Of a stretch of 33,796 bases of DNA, positions 18,932 to 29,981 are shown in pieces. The DNA lies in IMG/VR virus record IMGVR_UViG_3300025141_000396, positions 1-33,796 of that record; one strand, written 5' to 3'. The first letter of the stretch is position 1; the number at the start of each line of letters is the position of its first letter. This DNA is from a virus. A program made the translations under genes and the position numbers. The notes under the pieces were generated by a model. It was not told the DNA's origin. It ran no database searches and worked only from the letters and a program-made list of their open reading frames with translations.

Positions 18932-20773
18932 ATGTCAAACGGAACTTACTATTACCCAACAAATACACCTGCCCCTAAAAATACTGGAGGTTTAAATGCT
19001 TTTCAATTATCAGTGCAAAAAGCAATTCAACAAAATAATGCGTCATGGAATACTCGTATTAATACATTAAAGCAATTTCAAAATGCACCAAAGTTCTCTA
19101 CTCATGTAGAAGATTTTTGGAATGAACAAATTGGTTTATTTGCTGGTGCTCAAACAGGCGTAATGAAAGGTACAACTAGTGTTAGTGATGCTCAGGGGGA
19201 ACAAGCGAAAATAGAAAAGTTATGGGGTACGTGGACAAATGCAGCTCCTTATATTGCCTCATTGGGAGAAGTAGTAAAAGAATATAATTTAAGCGGTTAT
19301 TCAGATAAGCTTAATAATCCTAATTTAGAAGCTTTGTTTTCTGCTATGCAAAGAAATGATGGTAGTGTTACTTTGAATCGTGTTGGTGAAAAACTTGTAT
19401 TATCAGGATCCGGTGAAATGGAAAGACTAGATTCTAATGGTAATGGTACTGGCGAAATGATGCCGTGGTCTTACGATTTGGATTTAGAACAATTTTTAAC
19501 TAGTCTTGGTGTTGGAACCTATGAAGGGACAGAAGAAAAGATTATGGATAATCTAAACAAGGTTATAAGAAAAAGATGGACTAAAGATGATATAGGAATG
19601 GAACCTATAGTTAATGCGGCTATTGATTCTTTTCCTGGTATTAAATTAGATTATAAAATTCCTCTAATGAAAGAAGGACAAGAAACTGATGCCACTACAG
19701 ATATTTCTTTTATTAATCAAGATTTTTTAGAATATGCTTTAAATAATGGCGGTTCTAATGCTGGAGGTGATGACCCTGGAAGAGGATCTCCAATGTGGTT
19801 AGGTACCGAAGAGGCTACTGCTTTTATGGATAATGAAAATTTTGATTCTTATTATGCTAATGTCTTATATCAAGATTATCAACCTTATTATAATGAATCA
19901 GGTGATGTAGAATGGTTAATTGACTATGATGACAATGGTAATGAAGTGGAAAGAATTAAGCCATGGAATATGGCTGACTCAAGTGTATTTATTCCAGCAA
20001 GAAATAAGTTGACTGCAATGGCTTTAGAAAATACTAAGATTATGCCTACTAATTTAATGCTAAAAATAAAAGACCAATATAAAGAACTTATAGAAACTGA
20101 TTACAATGGCAACTTAGGAGACTTTTTAAAAGACGCCCAGTTTAGTGACTTTGGTGCCAATCCTTATAAATATATGGAAGGAACTAATCCAGCGTCACAA
20201 GATTTTTGGACAAAAGCAACTGAATATGCAGCTGCCCAAACTGGAGTTGATGAAGATGAAATTATTGATGATGAAGATGATGGTGATGATAACCCACCTC
20301 CAAAGCCAGTTGTTGGTTCAATGCAAACAGCGGCTGTTAATATTGGTAAGGCATTTTCTAGGCAAAGCGGTTGGGGTGGTTATAAAATGACAGAATTAAT
20401 TAAAAATATGAATAACTTGACATTTGAAATGGACGTAGATGGAACAATGCAAAATGTTCCAATATCAATGTGGTTAGAAAATTTGAAAGTTGGTGATGAA
20501 GGAATTTCTGTTGAAATAAAACCATATAAAGGTAGATCAAAAGAATTTATTTTAAATGTTAAACCTAGAACGGGTGATAAAATGAGTAATGAGTTAGCAA
20601 AAATATTTACAGATAATCCTGAGTGGTATGGGAATAATAATTCTAGGGGTTATGGGATAACTATAGATATTCCAGGTGAGGCACCAACAGATAGAAAAGC
20701 AAATGAAATATGGAATTTACTTTTAAACGAATTAAATAAAATAGGAGTCAACGTACAGGGTAAGCGAAAATAA
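18932..20773 (+). CDS. virion structural protein candidate, unknown role
   Basis: This 613-residue soluble protein has a Pro/Thr/Asn-rich N-terminus and a mixed alpha/beta body. A strongly acidic run lies at about 440-455 (EDEIIDDEDDGDDN), followed by Pro-rich PPPKP, which looks like a linker between the body and a C-terminal domain of about 150 residues. I do not recognise the family. It lies 11 bases after the Ala/Gln-rich protein and one base before the 3,037-residue gene. The likely trio of internal virion proteins suggests it is packaged or ejected with them, by analogy with T7 gp14-gp15-gp16. Confidence 0.5.
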   Translation: MSNGTYYYPTNTPAPKNTGGLNAFQLSVQKAIQQNNASWNTRINTLKQFQNAPKFSTHVEDFWNEQIGLFAGAQTGVMKGTTSVSDAQGEQAKIEKLWGTWTNAAPYIASLGEVVKEYNLSGYSDKLNNPNLEALFSAMQRNDGSVTLNRVGEKLVLSGSGEMERLDSNGNGTGEMMPWSYDLDLEQFLTSLGVGTYEGTEEKIMDNLNKVIRKRWTKDDIGMEPIVNAAIDSFPGIKLDYKIPLMKEGQETDATTDISFINQDFLEYALNNGGSNAGGDDPGRGSPMWLGTEEATAFMDNENFDSYYANVLYQDYQPYYNESGDVEWLIDYDDNGNEVERIKPWNMADSSVFIPARNKLTAMALENTKIMPTNLMLKIKDQYKELIETDYNGNLGDFLKDAQFSDFGANPYKYMEGTNPASQDFWTKATEYAAAQTGVDEDEIIDDEDDGDDNPPPKPVVGSMQTAAVNIGKAFSRQSGWGGYKMTELIKNMNNLTFEMDVDGTMQNVPISMWLENLKVGDEGISVEIKPYKGRSKEFILNVKPRTGDKMSNELAKIFTDNPEWYGNNNSRGYGITIDIPGEAPTDRKANEIWNLLLNELNKIGVNVQGKRK

Positions 20774-20774
20774 T

Positions 20775-23700
20775 ATGGAACAATTAGAATTTCTAGATAC
20801 TTCTAGTGGGTGGACATATTCTGGTCAAGAAATAACAGGTATGTACGAACGCGCTAAGGAAAATAATGAAATTAGCCAAGATATATCTTTAAAGAATTGG
20901 TTGAAATCACAGCCTTTTACTGTAAAAGAAAAAGCAAAAGTGGAGCAGCCTAAAATAAAAGGTATTTCACGTGAACAGTTTGATAATAATTCTGAAGAAA
21001 ACTTAATACCCGTACTCCAGCAAATTTATGGCAAAGATATAGATATTGAAGAAATAGCTGGCGGTGTAGATGCTATTAAAGTAAAAGATAAGCAAAGTAA
21101 TTTATGGAATGAAATTGTTTTAAATACTCAATATAATCGTGATGGGGGTAATATATTTTCAGGACTATCTAATCTTAATTTAGAAGATGCACCAAACGCA
21201 TATGATAATTTTCAAGCTTTTTTAAAACAAATTTCTCCAGGAGCAATTGAGACAGATGAAAATTTAAGTCCTGAATATAAAAAATATTTAACTGATAGAT
21301 TCAATACCAATCAAAAAGCAAAAAAAATAGATGATTTAAATATTAATTATAAGACTGGTATATATACTTTAAATGAAATTAGACAGGCTGGAACTCCACG
21401 TAATAAGCCTTTACTAAAGATGGATTTTGAGGAAAGGGTAAATACTATGGATAATATTGCTAATATAGCAAGCAATTTATGGACTAATATTTTAGCCAAT
21501 CCAGAAAGTTATGGATTAACTCAAGAAGAAGTAAATAATTTATCTATAAATACTACAGATGAAATATCATTATCATCTAACCAAATGCAAGATTTGAATA
21601 CTGTAGTGTGGGAAAATCTTAATAAAGAATTAGCGGGTATGAATATGTGGATAGATGAAGAATCTTTCCAAGATAACTTTAGCGCATGGACTCCTACATT
21701 TCAAGCGGGTGAAGCAGGTGTAAAATCTAAAATTGCAACACAAAATTTTAATGCCGCAGCACAAGCAGGAACTCTGCCTGATGAGCCAGGGTTATTGCAG
21801 TCTATAGACACTAACATGGAGACATTGTTTACTAGCGCGGACCCTGATTTAAAACCTCGTATTACCATTATAAAAGGTCTTAATAGTATTCAATCAGAAA
21901 TACAAAAAATTCAACTACAAATTAATGACCTAGAAAGTTCCGATACTTTAAATGAAAAAGATGGTAAAAAATTAACTGCCCTAAATAATACATATAATAA
22001 TTTAAAAACTAAATGGTTTGCAACTAAGAAAAAGTTAGATTTAATGGAAGGTCAAGACCCATTACAATATGACTATACAGGGGAAAGACCAGAGGATTCT
22101 GATATAAGTGAACAAAAATGGCAAAGATTAGCTGCAGCTACACAAGAAATTGAAATAGAAAATGGTGTTAATAATCTTAGTGAGTTAACTAATATAACTG
22201 ATTATTATAATAATCTAAAAAAGCAAAGGTTAATGACACAACAAGATGCTTGTAACACTATGATAACTATAGATGTGGCAAGTTTAACAGATCCTTTTGC
22301 TGATACATATTTAAGAGAACAACTTGTAGCAAGGGGATATGGGACAACCTCTGGAAGCGGATTACAAGCGAGAATTAGTAATTGGAGTGGGGATACATCA
22401 ATTGAAATGAGTTTAAATGATTATTTAGATATAATTAAAGGTAGTGGAGGATTTAATAAATATCAATCCGGCTGGCAAGCAGATTATTTAGATGAAGATG
22501 AATATTGGTTTGGTAGAGGACCAGAAAGTGATGTTGGAGGATATGGAACTGCATTCCCAGGATTAAATACTGAAGATATTAAAATGGCCGCTATGCATAC
22601 TGAGTGGATGATGGCTAATCAAGATAAGCTTGAAGTATTATATGAAAAAATTAATATACAACCAGACCTTAAACGTCAAGAAGATGAAATAGGATTTTGG
22701 GGAACAGCTGTTGAAACTTCAGCTGGAATGGGATTTATGGGATTAGGCTCATTTACCCCACGAGAATGGAGTAGAGACAGATCTGGTAGAGGGCAAGAAG
22801 AAAGAGGTCTTGAAGGTAGATATAAGCTTGATACTTATCAAGATTTAATAAATGAAATTAATGAAGTAAGAAGTGATGAAGGTATAGCTCCAGTTACTAT
22901 TACACCTGAAGAAGTAGATGCTTTAGCAATAGATGCATGGGGTGCAGAAGGCTGGGGACAAACTACTGGTGCATTTGTACCTGTAATTGCTGATTTAGCA
23001 GCTTCTGTGGCATTAGTAGAAACTGGATTAGGTGCAGCAGCAGGGCTTGCTAATTTAAGTAAATATACTAGGTACGCGCGTATGTATTTAAAAGGACTAA
23101 GTCATAATTCTACAGGGATTAACAAGGCTATGTACTATCTTACAACGGGTGCCAAAATGGAAGCTGAAACTCAATTAGCTGGGTTTGATACCGGTTCTGG
23201 TGCGACCTTTAGTGTATTTGGAAATGCAACTAGAAACTTAAAATTGTTTTCTAAATTTTTCCCGGAGTCCGCCAAGATAATTGACATGGGTATTAAAGCA
23301 TCATTCGGTGGTGCTACTGCAGCTGAATTAGCAGGTGGGGTTGAAGCAACTATTAGAGATGTTAATGATCAAGATTCTTTTAATCAATGGTGGGCCGGCC
23401 ATTATGGTGACTTTGACGAAAGTGTTCAAAGAATAATAAAAAATGCTGTACTATTTAACCTCTATGGGATGAAAGATGTTTATATAAAAACAGCATCAGG
23501 GGACGCAGCAAGTCTAAGTTTATGGAGAGGTTCTCGTGGGAATATCTCTGCTATGAATAAAATAAATAAAAAAATAACTGAATTAGAAACTAAGTTAAAA
23601 GAAGAACAAGCATTAGGTAGAGATACTAAAACGTTAGAGCAACGAATAAAAACTCTAACAGAAACCAGTAGTACCATTATGATAATGGAGGCTAATAAAA

Positions 23701-26700
23701 GAGACTTAGGTAGTTTATCAGCGTTAAAATGGAATCAATCTAAAGGTAAAGAAGGTGCATGGGAAGTCAACCCAGAATTTAAAACAAAAACTCAAAACTT
23801 ATTAAATGAGTTAGCAAAACAAGGTAATAGCAAAGCACCTACTGTGGAAATTGTAGACAATTTACCGCCTGGTACTAAAGGTGCATATTCTTTTATTGGT
23901 AATACTATACAAATTAATCCACTAGCTAAAAATGCAAAAGGACAATTAATATTTAATGAAGGAGTTGTGCCTCATGAAATGATTGTCCACTGGGGGATTC
24001 GTTCACGATTAGCTCAAAACCCACAGTTGCTAGGTGCATGGACACCAAAGTTAAAAGAAGGTATAGATAAAATTCTTGAAACAACTGATTTAAATTTTGA
24101 TTTATTATCTAATGATGTAATGTCTAGATATGGTAAATATAATAAAGAAACAGGAAAATATGAGCTAAATGAAGGTTTAAAAGGTGAAGAAATTTTAGCT
24201 ATGTATGTAGAGCTAATGGCAAATCCACAGGTTTATTATTCTACAGTTGGTAAAGGATTTTGGAAAAATACTAAAAATCAAATATCAAATTTATTAGAAG
24301 GTTCGGGATTAAAAAGATATACAGAAAAAAGTATAGCTGAATTAGACAATGTACAAGCATTAGAGATTTTAGCTCGTTTAGCACAAGAATTGACTTTCAA
24401 TAAAACTGGTGGTCAAAAAATTAGAGTGGCTCAAAACTTAGACCAATTAAGAGATCCATTATTAACTACTCGTAAACCAGAAGGACCTGGTAGACCGAGA
24501 CAAGGAGAATATAAACTATTTGATTTAGAAAATTTATATTCTAAAGATAAGCAAGTCAACCAAAAACTAAAAGATATTGCTGAACGTAATAAAATACAAG
24601 AAGACAGAATAATAAGTGAAGGCGCTTGGAAAATTGGTGAATTAGAAAATAAAGTATTAGCTGATGAAATTAAAAATGCTTTAATAGAAAATAATCAAGG
24701 ATTAGTTGAGTTGTTAGCACAAAAAGCTTATAATAATCCTAATATCGCAGGATTAGAAGCTGGGCTACGAATTCCTTTAAAAGATTGGAGACAAGGATAT
24801 AATCAGCAATTAATAGAAATGGTTAATAGCTATGAACCTATTCCAATGGACGGAAGTTCAAAAGGAAAGCAAGTTCCATTTGGTGCATATATTGCTAAAA
24901 ATCTACCCAGAAGATATGGAAATATATTAGCTGCAGAAAAAGGTAAAACACCAGAAGGTGGCGGAAGGATAACTCAAGATATAATTGCGGAAACTCGTAC
25001 AACAGAATTAGCTGGAGATTTAATGATAGCCAGAGAGCTTAAGATTAAAAACGAGGTTTTAACAGAATTTGAAAATAAATTAAAAGAAGAAATTGATTTA
25101 GCAACAGACTTAGATTTATTATCTTATGAAAAATTTAGAACTACATGGCCAAAAGGTGTAGTTAATGAAATATTTGGGCGTACCCGTGCTGAAAGAGAAA
25201 AGTATATTAGAGAAAACGCAGAAACTTTAATGGCTATATGGCCAGAATTAAATCAAACTCAGAGTGGGAAGTCTTTAGGTGTAGGAACTAATCTTCTTAA
25301 TTTTGCTTATGGCAAAGGACCTAGATCAAAAATGAGTGAAGGTGCTGGTGGTGCTGGGTTAGATTTAAGAGCAAAAGAGCCGCGTACAGCACAAGAACTT
25401 ATAGATTTCTTAGGTTTTAATTTACAACCTGGGCAAAAAGGATATACTAATTCACAAGCTAAAATTAAAGGTGTAATTAACTTAGCTATGCGTGGTTTAG
25501 CTAATCAGTTATTACGTGACCCATCTAAAACAAAACTACAAGAATCTTTATTAGATTTCTCTGTACAAGATGCTAAAGTAAAAGAACAAATATCTAATTT
25601 AGAACAACTTTATACTAAAGAATTTGAACGTATAGAAAATGCTAGAGAAAGAGGTGAAGTTTTAGAATTAAGAGAAAGTGATATTAATCAAGCCATAAAA
25701 AGAATAGATAATGCTATGAATGCATTTGTAAAAGAAAGCAGGGCTAGATTAAGAGAGGGATTAGCCCCTGAGCTTTATTCTAAAGATTCTAAAATTTTAA
25801 ATGATAGAGCATGGAGAAGAATAAGCAATGAAAGACCGACAACTATTGAAGGTATAAAAAATATTATTGGTGATACAGAGTATAAAAGCTTAACAACTTT
25901 TGCTAAAGACATATTAAAAGAACTTAGGAAAGCTTTTAAAGGTGATATGACCGCAAGGGATAATTTATATGCTAGGAGACAAGCAGTTGAATTAAACATG
26001 ACTTTGGAGAATTATAAAGCCGAATACAAAGACAAAGTAAAAGATTATAAGGATTTATCAGTTGAGCTGGGGACAGTAGATAGCACTGTTCCGTATTTAC
26101 GTAGAAATGCTAACGCATTAGAGTTTGCAAAAACTTTATTAAAAGAATTACCTAACTGGGATAAATTAAACCCAGAGATGCAAAAGAAACTTGCAGATCT
26201 GATGGGCTTTGGAGATACTAGAGGTAGTTTTGTAGTAGATGGAAAGCAAATGACTTTTTCATCCATGGGATTATCTAGAGGGCAATATACTGAATTAATG
26301 GAAAAAACATTTGGTAAGGATTGGAAAAGTGAAAAAGATGTTCCGTATTATTGGGAAGTAGCATCTGCCCCTAATGCTTGGGGTAGAGTTTTAAATACAG
26401 AAGTTGGACAAGGGATTTTAAAAAATACAACATTAACTAATTCTCAAAAATTTCAAAAATTACAAGAATTATTTGCAAAAGATGGACAAGAGTTTGATGT
26501 AACCGTAGATGCTAATCTAAATGTATTAAAAGACATGTACGTAGCTATGGGAACTGTAGCGCTCGAAATGAAAAATCAAGGTAAAACCAATGTAGAGATT
26601 TTACAAAGTATACAAGATTTTTTAAAGCCACAAACTAATAGGGCAACTGGAATATTAAAAACTTTAGTACCTGTATTATTTTTAGACCTAGCTCCTCAGA

Positions 26701-29700
26701 AAGGAATAGGTAGCTATAAAGAAAAGACAGAAAATTATTATACAGAACATATGCGTGAATTGTTTAATGCAAATAAACAATTTTTACGTAATACTAAAAG
26801 CTTATTAGAAGGTAAAATAGACCTAGATCTATATAATAAAAGATTAGATAGAGAGGTACAAGATTTAATGCAAGGCTTAATTGGCGCTAGAATATCTGAA
26901 ATAAAAGATGCACCCGGTAAAACTTATAAATGGTTTTATGATCCTATGTTAAATATTACTATGGGTGGTAAGAAAAGTTGGGATAATATTATTAGTTTAG
27001 AAGGAAATAATATTTATAATCCTACTACTTTAGCTGATATGATTTATAATACTGGGACTAGATATGCTAGAGACCTTATTGCGAAAACCCCTGCTAAAGA
27101 TTTAACCTCTATTGGCGTACAAGTTAAGAAGCGAGTAGAATTTCCTAAAGATTATTTATCTGCACGAACTAGAAACCAAAAATTAACTAAAGGCGGTGGA
27201 ATGCTCTACAGTAAAGACATGAGTAATTCCGAATACTTAGGTCAATTAAAAAATAGAGATAAAGCTTTAGAATTGGCTAGGGAACAAAATAAGAACAAGA
27301 AAGGAATAAGTGTATTTGATTTTGATGATACGGTTGCTAAAACCAAATCTAAGGTACGTTATACGCTAAAAGACGGCACAACAGGCAAATTAGATGCTAC
27401 ACAATTCGCTAAAAGACATGAGGCCTTAGAACGCGCCGGGGCAAAATTCGATTTTAGAGAGTTTGAACAAGTAATTGGAGGAACTAAGGGACCATTATTT
27501 GATTTAGCAGTTAAAAGACAAGGCAAATTTGGAACAGGAGATATTTATATTTTAACAGCAAGACCTCAATCAGCCGCTCCAGCTATACATGCATTCTTAA
27601 AAGGTATGGGATTAAATATACCCTTAGAGAATATAATTGGATTAGAAAATGGGGCACCTAAAGCAAAGTCTGATTGGATGCTTAAAAAGGCAGCTGAAGG
27701 ATATAATGATTTTTATTTTGCAGATGATGCTCTTAAAAATGTTAAAGCAGTTGAACATGTATTAAATGTTGTAGATGTTAAATCAAAAGTGCAACAAGCA
27801 TTAATGTCTAGAGATTATAGTGCAGAATTTAATAAAGTACTTGAGCAGACATTTGGTGTAGAGCGTTTTAAAAATTATTCGGAAGTTACTGCAAGATTGA
27901 GAGGGAAAAAACATAAAGAGAGTTGGTGGATGCCAGCCTCAGCCAGTGATTTGGGATTAATGATGGATAGAATTGCAGGTAAAGGTAAACAAGGGGAGGC
28001 ACATCAAAGATTATTTAAAGAAACACTATATGATCCTTTTGCTAGGGCTGAAATGAATACAACTGAAGCTAAGTTAAGTATCTATAGAGATTACAAAGCA
28101 TTGCAAAAACAATATAAAGGAGTTTTTAATGAATTAAAAAATGAGATTATTGACGGCGGTGGTTATACTGTGCAGCATGCTATTAGAGTTAGAAACTGGA
28201 ATACTTTAGGGCTTGAAATTCCAGGGCTAAGCAAAAGGGACCAAAAAATGTTGGTTGATTATGTAAATAAAAATGGTGAGCTTTCAGCTTTTGCTGATCA
28301 AATTATAGGAATACAAAAAGGTGTTTATCAAAAACCTGGAAGATATTGGGAGAGTGCTAGTTTATGGGTAGATATAAACAATACTATTAGAGGAGATTTG
28401 AGGAATCAATACATGAAGGAGTTTAAAGATAATGTAAGCGCTATTTTTACTCCAGAACTCTGGAAAAAATTAGAAGCTGTACAAGGACCTAAATATGTGG
28501 AGTCATTGAAAAATTTATTGGGTCGGATGGACCGAGGTAGCAATAGAACAGGTAAAGAAAGTAGGATAGAAACTAAACTATTAAATTTCCTTAATAATGC
28601 TACAGCTGGTATTATGTTTTTGAATACTAGATCTGCTGTGCTGCAAACTATTTCTAGTTTTAATTATATTAATACAACAGATAATACTATTTTTACAGCG
28701 GCGGCAAGATTTGCAAACCTTCCACAGTATATTAAAGACTGGAATCGATTAATGAATTCAGATTGGGCAGTAGCTAGAAGACAGGGAACTAAAATTAATA
28801 TACAAGAAGCTGAATTAGTTGAAGCATTAGAGGGAGCACAAAATAAAGGTGAGGCTATGCTTGGTTGGCTATTAGAAAAAGGATTTATATTAACTAAAAT
28901 GGGAGATACTTTTGCAACGGCTACTGGTGGTGCTACATTTTATAGAAATAGAATAAACACATATAAAAAACAGGGTCTTAGTGAGAAAGTAGCAGAGCGT
29001 AAAGCTTATGAGGACTGGGTAGAAACATCAGAGCTTAATCAGCAATCGGCTAGAATGGATAAAATTAGTATGGAGCAAGCAACTCCACTAGGAAGAGTTA
29101 TTTTAGCATTTGCCAATACGCCTATGCAGTATGCAAGATTACAAAAAAGAGCTTACCTTGATCTTAAGAATGGTAGGGGAGACGCTAAATCTAATATAAG
29201 TAAAATAGTTTATTACGGATTTGTACAAAATTTAATATTCAATTCTTTACAAAATGCAATTTTCACAGAACTATATGATGACCCAGGTATTTCTGATGAT
29301 AAAAATATAAGAATAGCAAATGGTATGGCTGATGGAATATTAAGAGGTGGTGGTATATATGGTGCTGCTGTAGCAACAGTTAAAAATGTAGCTTTAAAAT
29401 TATACCAAGAAGATCAGAAGCGTTTTGATGGTGATGGTAGGACACGTCCTAAATATAGTAATGCTGCATGGGAAACATTAAGCTTTGCACCACCATTAAA
29501 AGCTAAGGTTGGTAAAATAAGACATGCATTTGGGGCATTAGAATATAATATGGATGAGATAATGGAAGGTGGATTTGGCTTAGATAATCCCGCATATTTA
29601 GCGGTGGGTAATTTAACCGCTGGATTTACTAATATCCCTTTAGATAGACTTATTATAAAATTACAAAATATAGAAGCGTCTATGAATGAAGAATTGCAAT

Positions 29701-29888
29701 GGTATGAAAGAATGGCGTTGCTTGGTGGTTGGGCAGAATGGAACTTAGGAATAGAAGATGGTGAAACCGCTAAATATTATGGAACCGAAAAAAGATGGTG
29801 GAATAAAGATGATTCTATTAAACAGATAGAAAAGAAAATTGAGAATCAAATAGACCCAGACTTATTGTTTAAAATTAATAACCCATAA
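20775..29888 (+). CDS. giant multidomain (polyvalent) virion protein with zincin-like and HAD-type domains
   Basis: This 3,037-residue protein is the largest in the window. A hydrophobic, Ala/Gly-rich stretch at about 730-765 (PVIADLAASVALVETGLGAA) could insert in membranes. A zincin-like HExxxH lies at 1067-1072 (VVPHEMIVHWG). A HAD-type phosphatase signature is complete: DFDDT (D2182, D2184), ILTARP (T2261), a Lys in AKSDWML (K2298) and FADDA (D2317, D2318). The C-terminal third has coiled helices, then SAVLQTISSFNYIN (about 2,615) and FANTPMQYARLQKRAYLDL (about 2,775), a helical region like those of large ejected phage proteins. Such giants are usually packaged in the head and injected to act early in the host. 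Which domains are active is unknown. Confidence 0.75.
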   Translation: MEQLEFLDTSSGWTYSGQEITGMYERAKENNEISQDISLKNWLKSQPFTVKEKAKVEQPKIKGISREQFDNNSEENLIPVLQQIYGKDIDIEEIAGGVDAIKVKDKQSNLWNEIVLNTQYNRDGGNIFSGLSNLNLEDAPNAYDNFQAFLKQISPGAIETDENLSPEYKKYLTDRFNTNQKAKKIDDLNINYKTGIYTLNEIRQAGTPRNKPLLKMDFEERVNTMDNIANIASNLWTNILANPESYGLTQEEVNNLSINTTDEISLSSNQMQDLNTVVWENLNKELAGMNMWIDEESFQDNFSAWTPTFQAGEAGVKSKIATQNFNAAAQAGTLPDEPGLLQSIDTNMETLFTSADPDLKPRITIIKGLNSIQSEIQKIQLQINDLESSDTLNEKDGKKLTALNNTYNNLKTKWFATKKKLDLMEGQDPLQYDYTGERPEDSDISEQKWQRLAAATQEIEIENGVNNLSELTNITDYYNNLKKQRLMTQQDACNTMITIDVASLTDPFADTYLREQLVARGYGTTSGSGLQARISNWSGDTSIEMSLNDYLDIIKGSGGFNKYQSGWQADYLDEDEYWFGRGPESDVGGYGTAFPGLNTEDIKMAAMHTEWMMANQDKLEVLYEKINIQPDLKRQEDEIGFWGTAVETSAGMGFMGLGSFTPREWSRDRSGRGQEERGLEGRYKLDTYQDLINEINEVRSDEGIAPVTITPEEVDALAIDAWGAEGWGQTTGAFVPVIADLAASVALVETGLGAAAGLANLSKYTRYARMYLKGLSHNSTGINKAMYYLTTGAKMEAETQLAGFDTGSGATFSVFGNATRNLKLFSKFFPESAKIIDMGIKASFGGATAAELAGGVEATIRDVNDQDSFNQWWAGHYGDFDESVQRIIKNAVLFNLYGMKDVYIKTASGDAASLSLWRGSRGNISAMNKINKKITELETKLKEEQALGRDTKTLEQRIKTLTETSSTIMIMEANKRDLGSLSALKWNQSKGKEGAWEVNPEFKTKTQNLLNELAKQGNSKAPTVEIVDNLPPGTKGAYSFIGNTIQINPLAKNAKGQLIFNEGVVPHEMIVHWGIRSRLAQNPQLLGAWTPKLKEGIDKILETTDLNFDLLSNDVMSRYGKYNKETGKYELNEGLKGEEILAMYVELMANPQVYYSTVGKGFWKNTKNQISNLLEGSGLKRYTEKSIAELDNVQALEILARLAQELTFNKTGGQKIRVAQNLDQLRDPLLTTRKPEGPGRPRQGEYKLFDLENLYSKDKQVNQKLKDIAERNKIQEDRIISEGAWKIGELENKVLADEIKNALIENNQGLVELLAQKAYNNPNIAGLEAGLRIPLKDWRQGYNQQLIEMVNSYEPIPMDGSSKGKQVPFGAYIAKNLPRRYGNILAAEKGKTPEGGGRITQDIIAETRTTELAGDLMIARELKIKNEVLTEFENKLKEEIDLATDLDLLSYEKFRTTWPKGVVNEIFGRTRAEREKYIRENAETLMAIWPELNQTQSGKSLGVGTNLLNFAYGKGPRSKMSEGAGGAGLDLRAKEPRTAQELIDFLGFNLQPGQKGYTNSQAKIKGVINLAMRGLANQLLRDPSKTKLQESLLDFSVQDAKVKEQISNLEQLYTKEFERIENARERGEVLELRESDINQAIKRIDNAMNAFVKESRARLREGLAPELYSKDSKILNDRAWRRISNERPTTIEGIKNIIGDTEYKSLTTFAKDILKELRKAFKGDMTARDNLYARRQAVELNMTLENYKAEYKDKVKDYKDLSVELGTVDSTVPYLRRNANALEFAKTLLKELPNWDKLNPEMQKKLADLMGFGDTRGSFVVDGKQMTFSSMGLSRGQYTELMEKTFGKDWKSEKDVPYYWEVASAPNAWGRVLNTEVGQGILKNTTLTNSQKFQKLQELFAKDGQEFDVTVDANLNVLKDMYVAMGTVALEMKNQGKTNVEILQSIQDFLKPQTNRATGILKTLVPVLFLDLAPQKGIGSYKEKTENYYTEHMRELFNANKQFLRNTKSLLEGKIDLDLYNKRLDREVQDLMQGLIGARISEIKDAPGKTYKWFYDPMLNITMGGKKSWDNIISLEGNNIYNPTTLADMIYNTGTRYARDLIAKTPAKDLTSIGVQVKKRVEFPKDYLSARTRNQKLTKGGGMLYSKDMSNSEYLGQLKNRDKALELAREQNKNKKGISVFDFDDTVAKTKSKVRYTLKDGTTGKLDATQFAKRHEALERAGAKFDFREFEQVIGGTKGPLFDLAVKRQGKFGTGDIYILTARPQSAAPAIHAFLKGMGLNIPLENIIGLENGAPKAKSDWMLKKAAEGYNDFYFADDALKNVKAVEHVLNVVDVKSKVQQALMSRDYSAEFNKVLEQTFGVERFKNYSEVTARLRGKKHKESWWMPASASDLGLMMDRIAGKGKQGEAHQRLFKETLYDPFARAEMNTTEAKLSIYRDYKALQKQYKGVFNELKNEIIDGGGYTVQHAIRVRNWNTLGLEIPGLSKRDQKMLVDYVNKNGELSAFADQIIGIQKGVYQKPGRYWESASLWVDINNTIRGDLRNQYMKEFKDNVSAIFTPELWKKLEAVQGPKYVESLKNLLGRMDRGSNRTGKESRIETKLLNFLNNATAGIMFLNTRSAVLQTISSFNYINTTDNTIFTAAARFANLPQYIKDWNRLMNSDWAVARRQGTKINIQEAELVEALEGAQNKGEAMLGWLLEKGFILTKMGDTFATATGGATFYRNRINTYKKQGLSEKVAERKAYEDWVETSELNQQSARMDKISMEQATPLGRVILAFANTPMQYARLQKRAYLDLKNGRGDAKSNISKIVYYGFVQNLIFNSLQNAIFTELYDDPGISDDKNIRIANGMADGILRGGGIYGAAVATVKNVALKLYQEDQKRFDGDGRTRPKYSNAAWETLSFAPPLKAKVGKIRHAFGALEYNMDEIMEGGFGLDNPAYLAVGNLTAGFTNIPLDRLIIKLQNIEASMNEELQWYERMALLGGWAEWNLGIEDGETAKYYGTEKRWWNKDDSIKQIEKKIENQIDPDLLFKINNP

Positions 29889-29890
29889 AA

Positions 29891-29980
29891 ATGAAAGAAA
29901 AAATTATTAAACTTGGAGATAAAATTCAAGCGGCTTGGAATAAATTACTATATAAATTAATGTTTAAAAAATACAAATAA
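29891..29980 (+). CDS. 29-residue amphipathic peptide gene
   Basis: A short frame, ATG 29891 to TAA 29978-29980, encodes MKEKIIKLGDKIQ then AAWNKLLYKLMFKKYK. It begins two bases after the 3,037-residue gene's stop and ends one base before the next start, so it fills the gap exactly as a real gene would. The peptide has many Lys and regularly spaced Ile, Leu and Trp, compatible with an amphipathic cationic helix that could sit on a membrane. It has no clear transmembrane span. A role in lysis or entry is possible but not shown. Confidence 0.6.
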   Translation: MKEKIIKLGDKIQAAWNKLLYKLMFKKYK

Positions 29981-29981
29981 A

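Noticed and set aside
23973-23990. Classical HExxH zinc-protease motif in the giant protein
   Set aside because: The residues are HEMIVH, that is HExxxH with one extra position, so I call it zincin-like only and not a classical HExxH protease.
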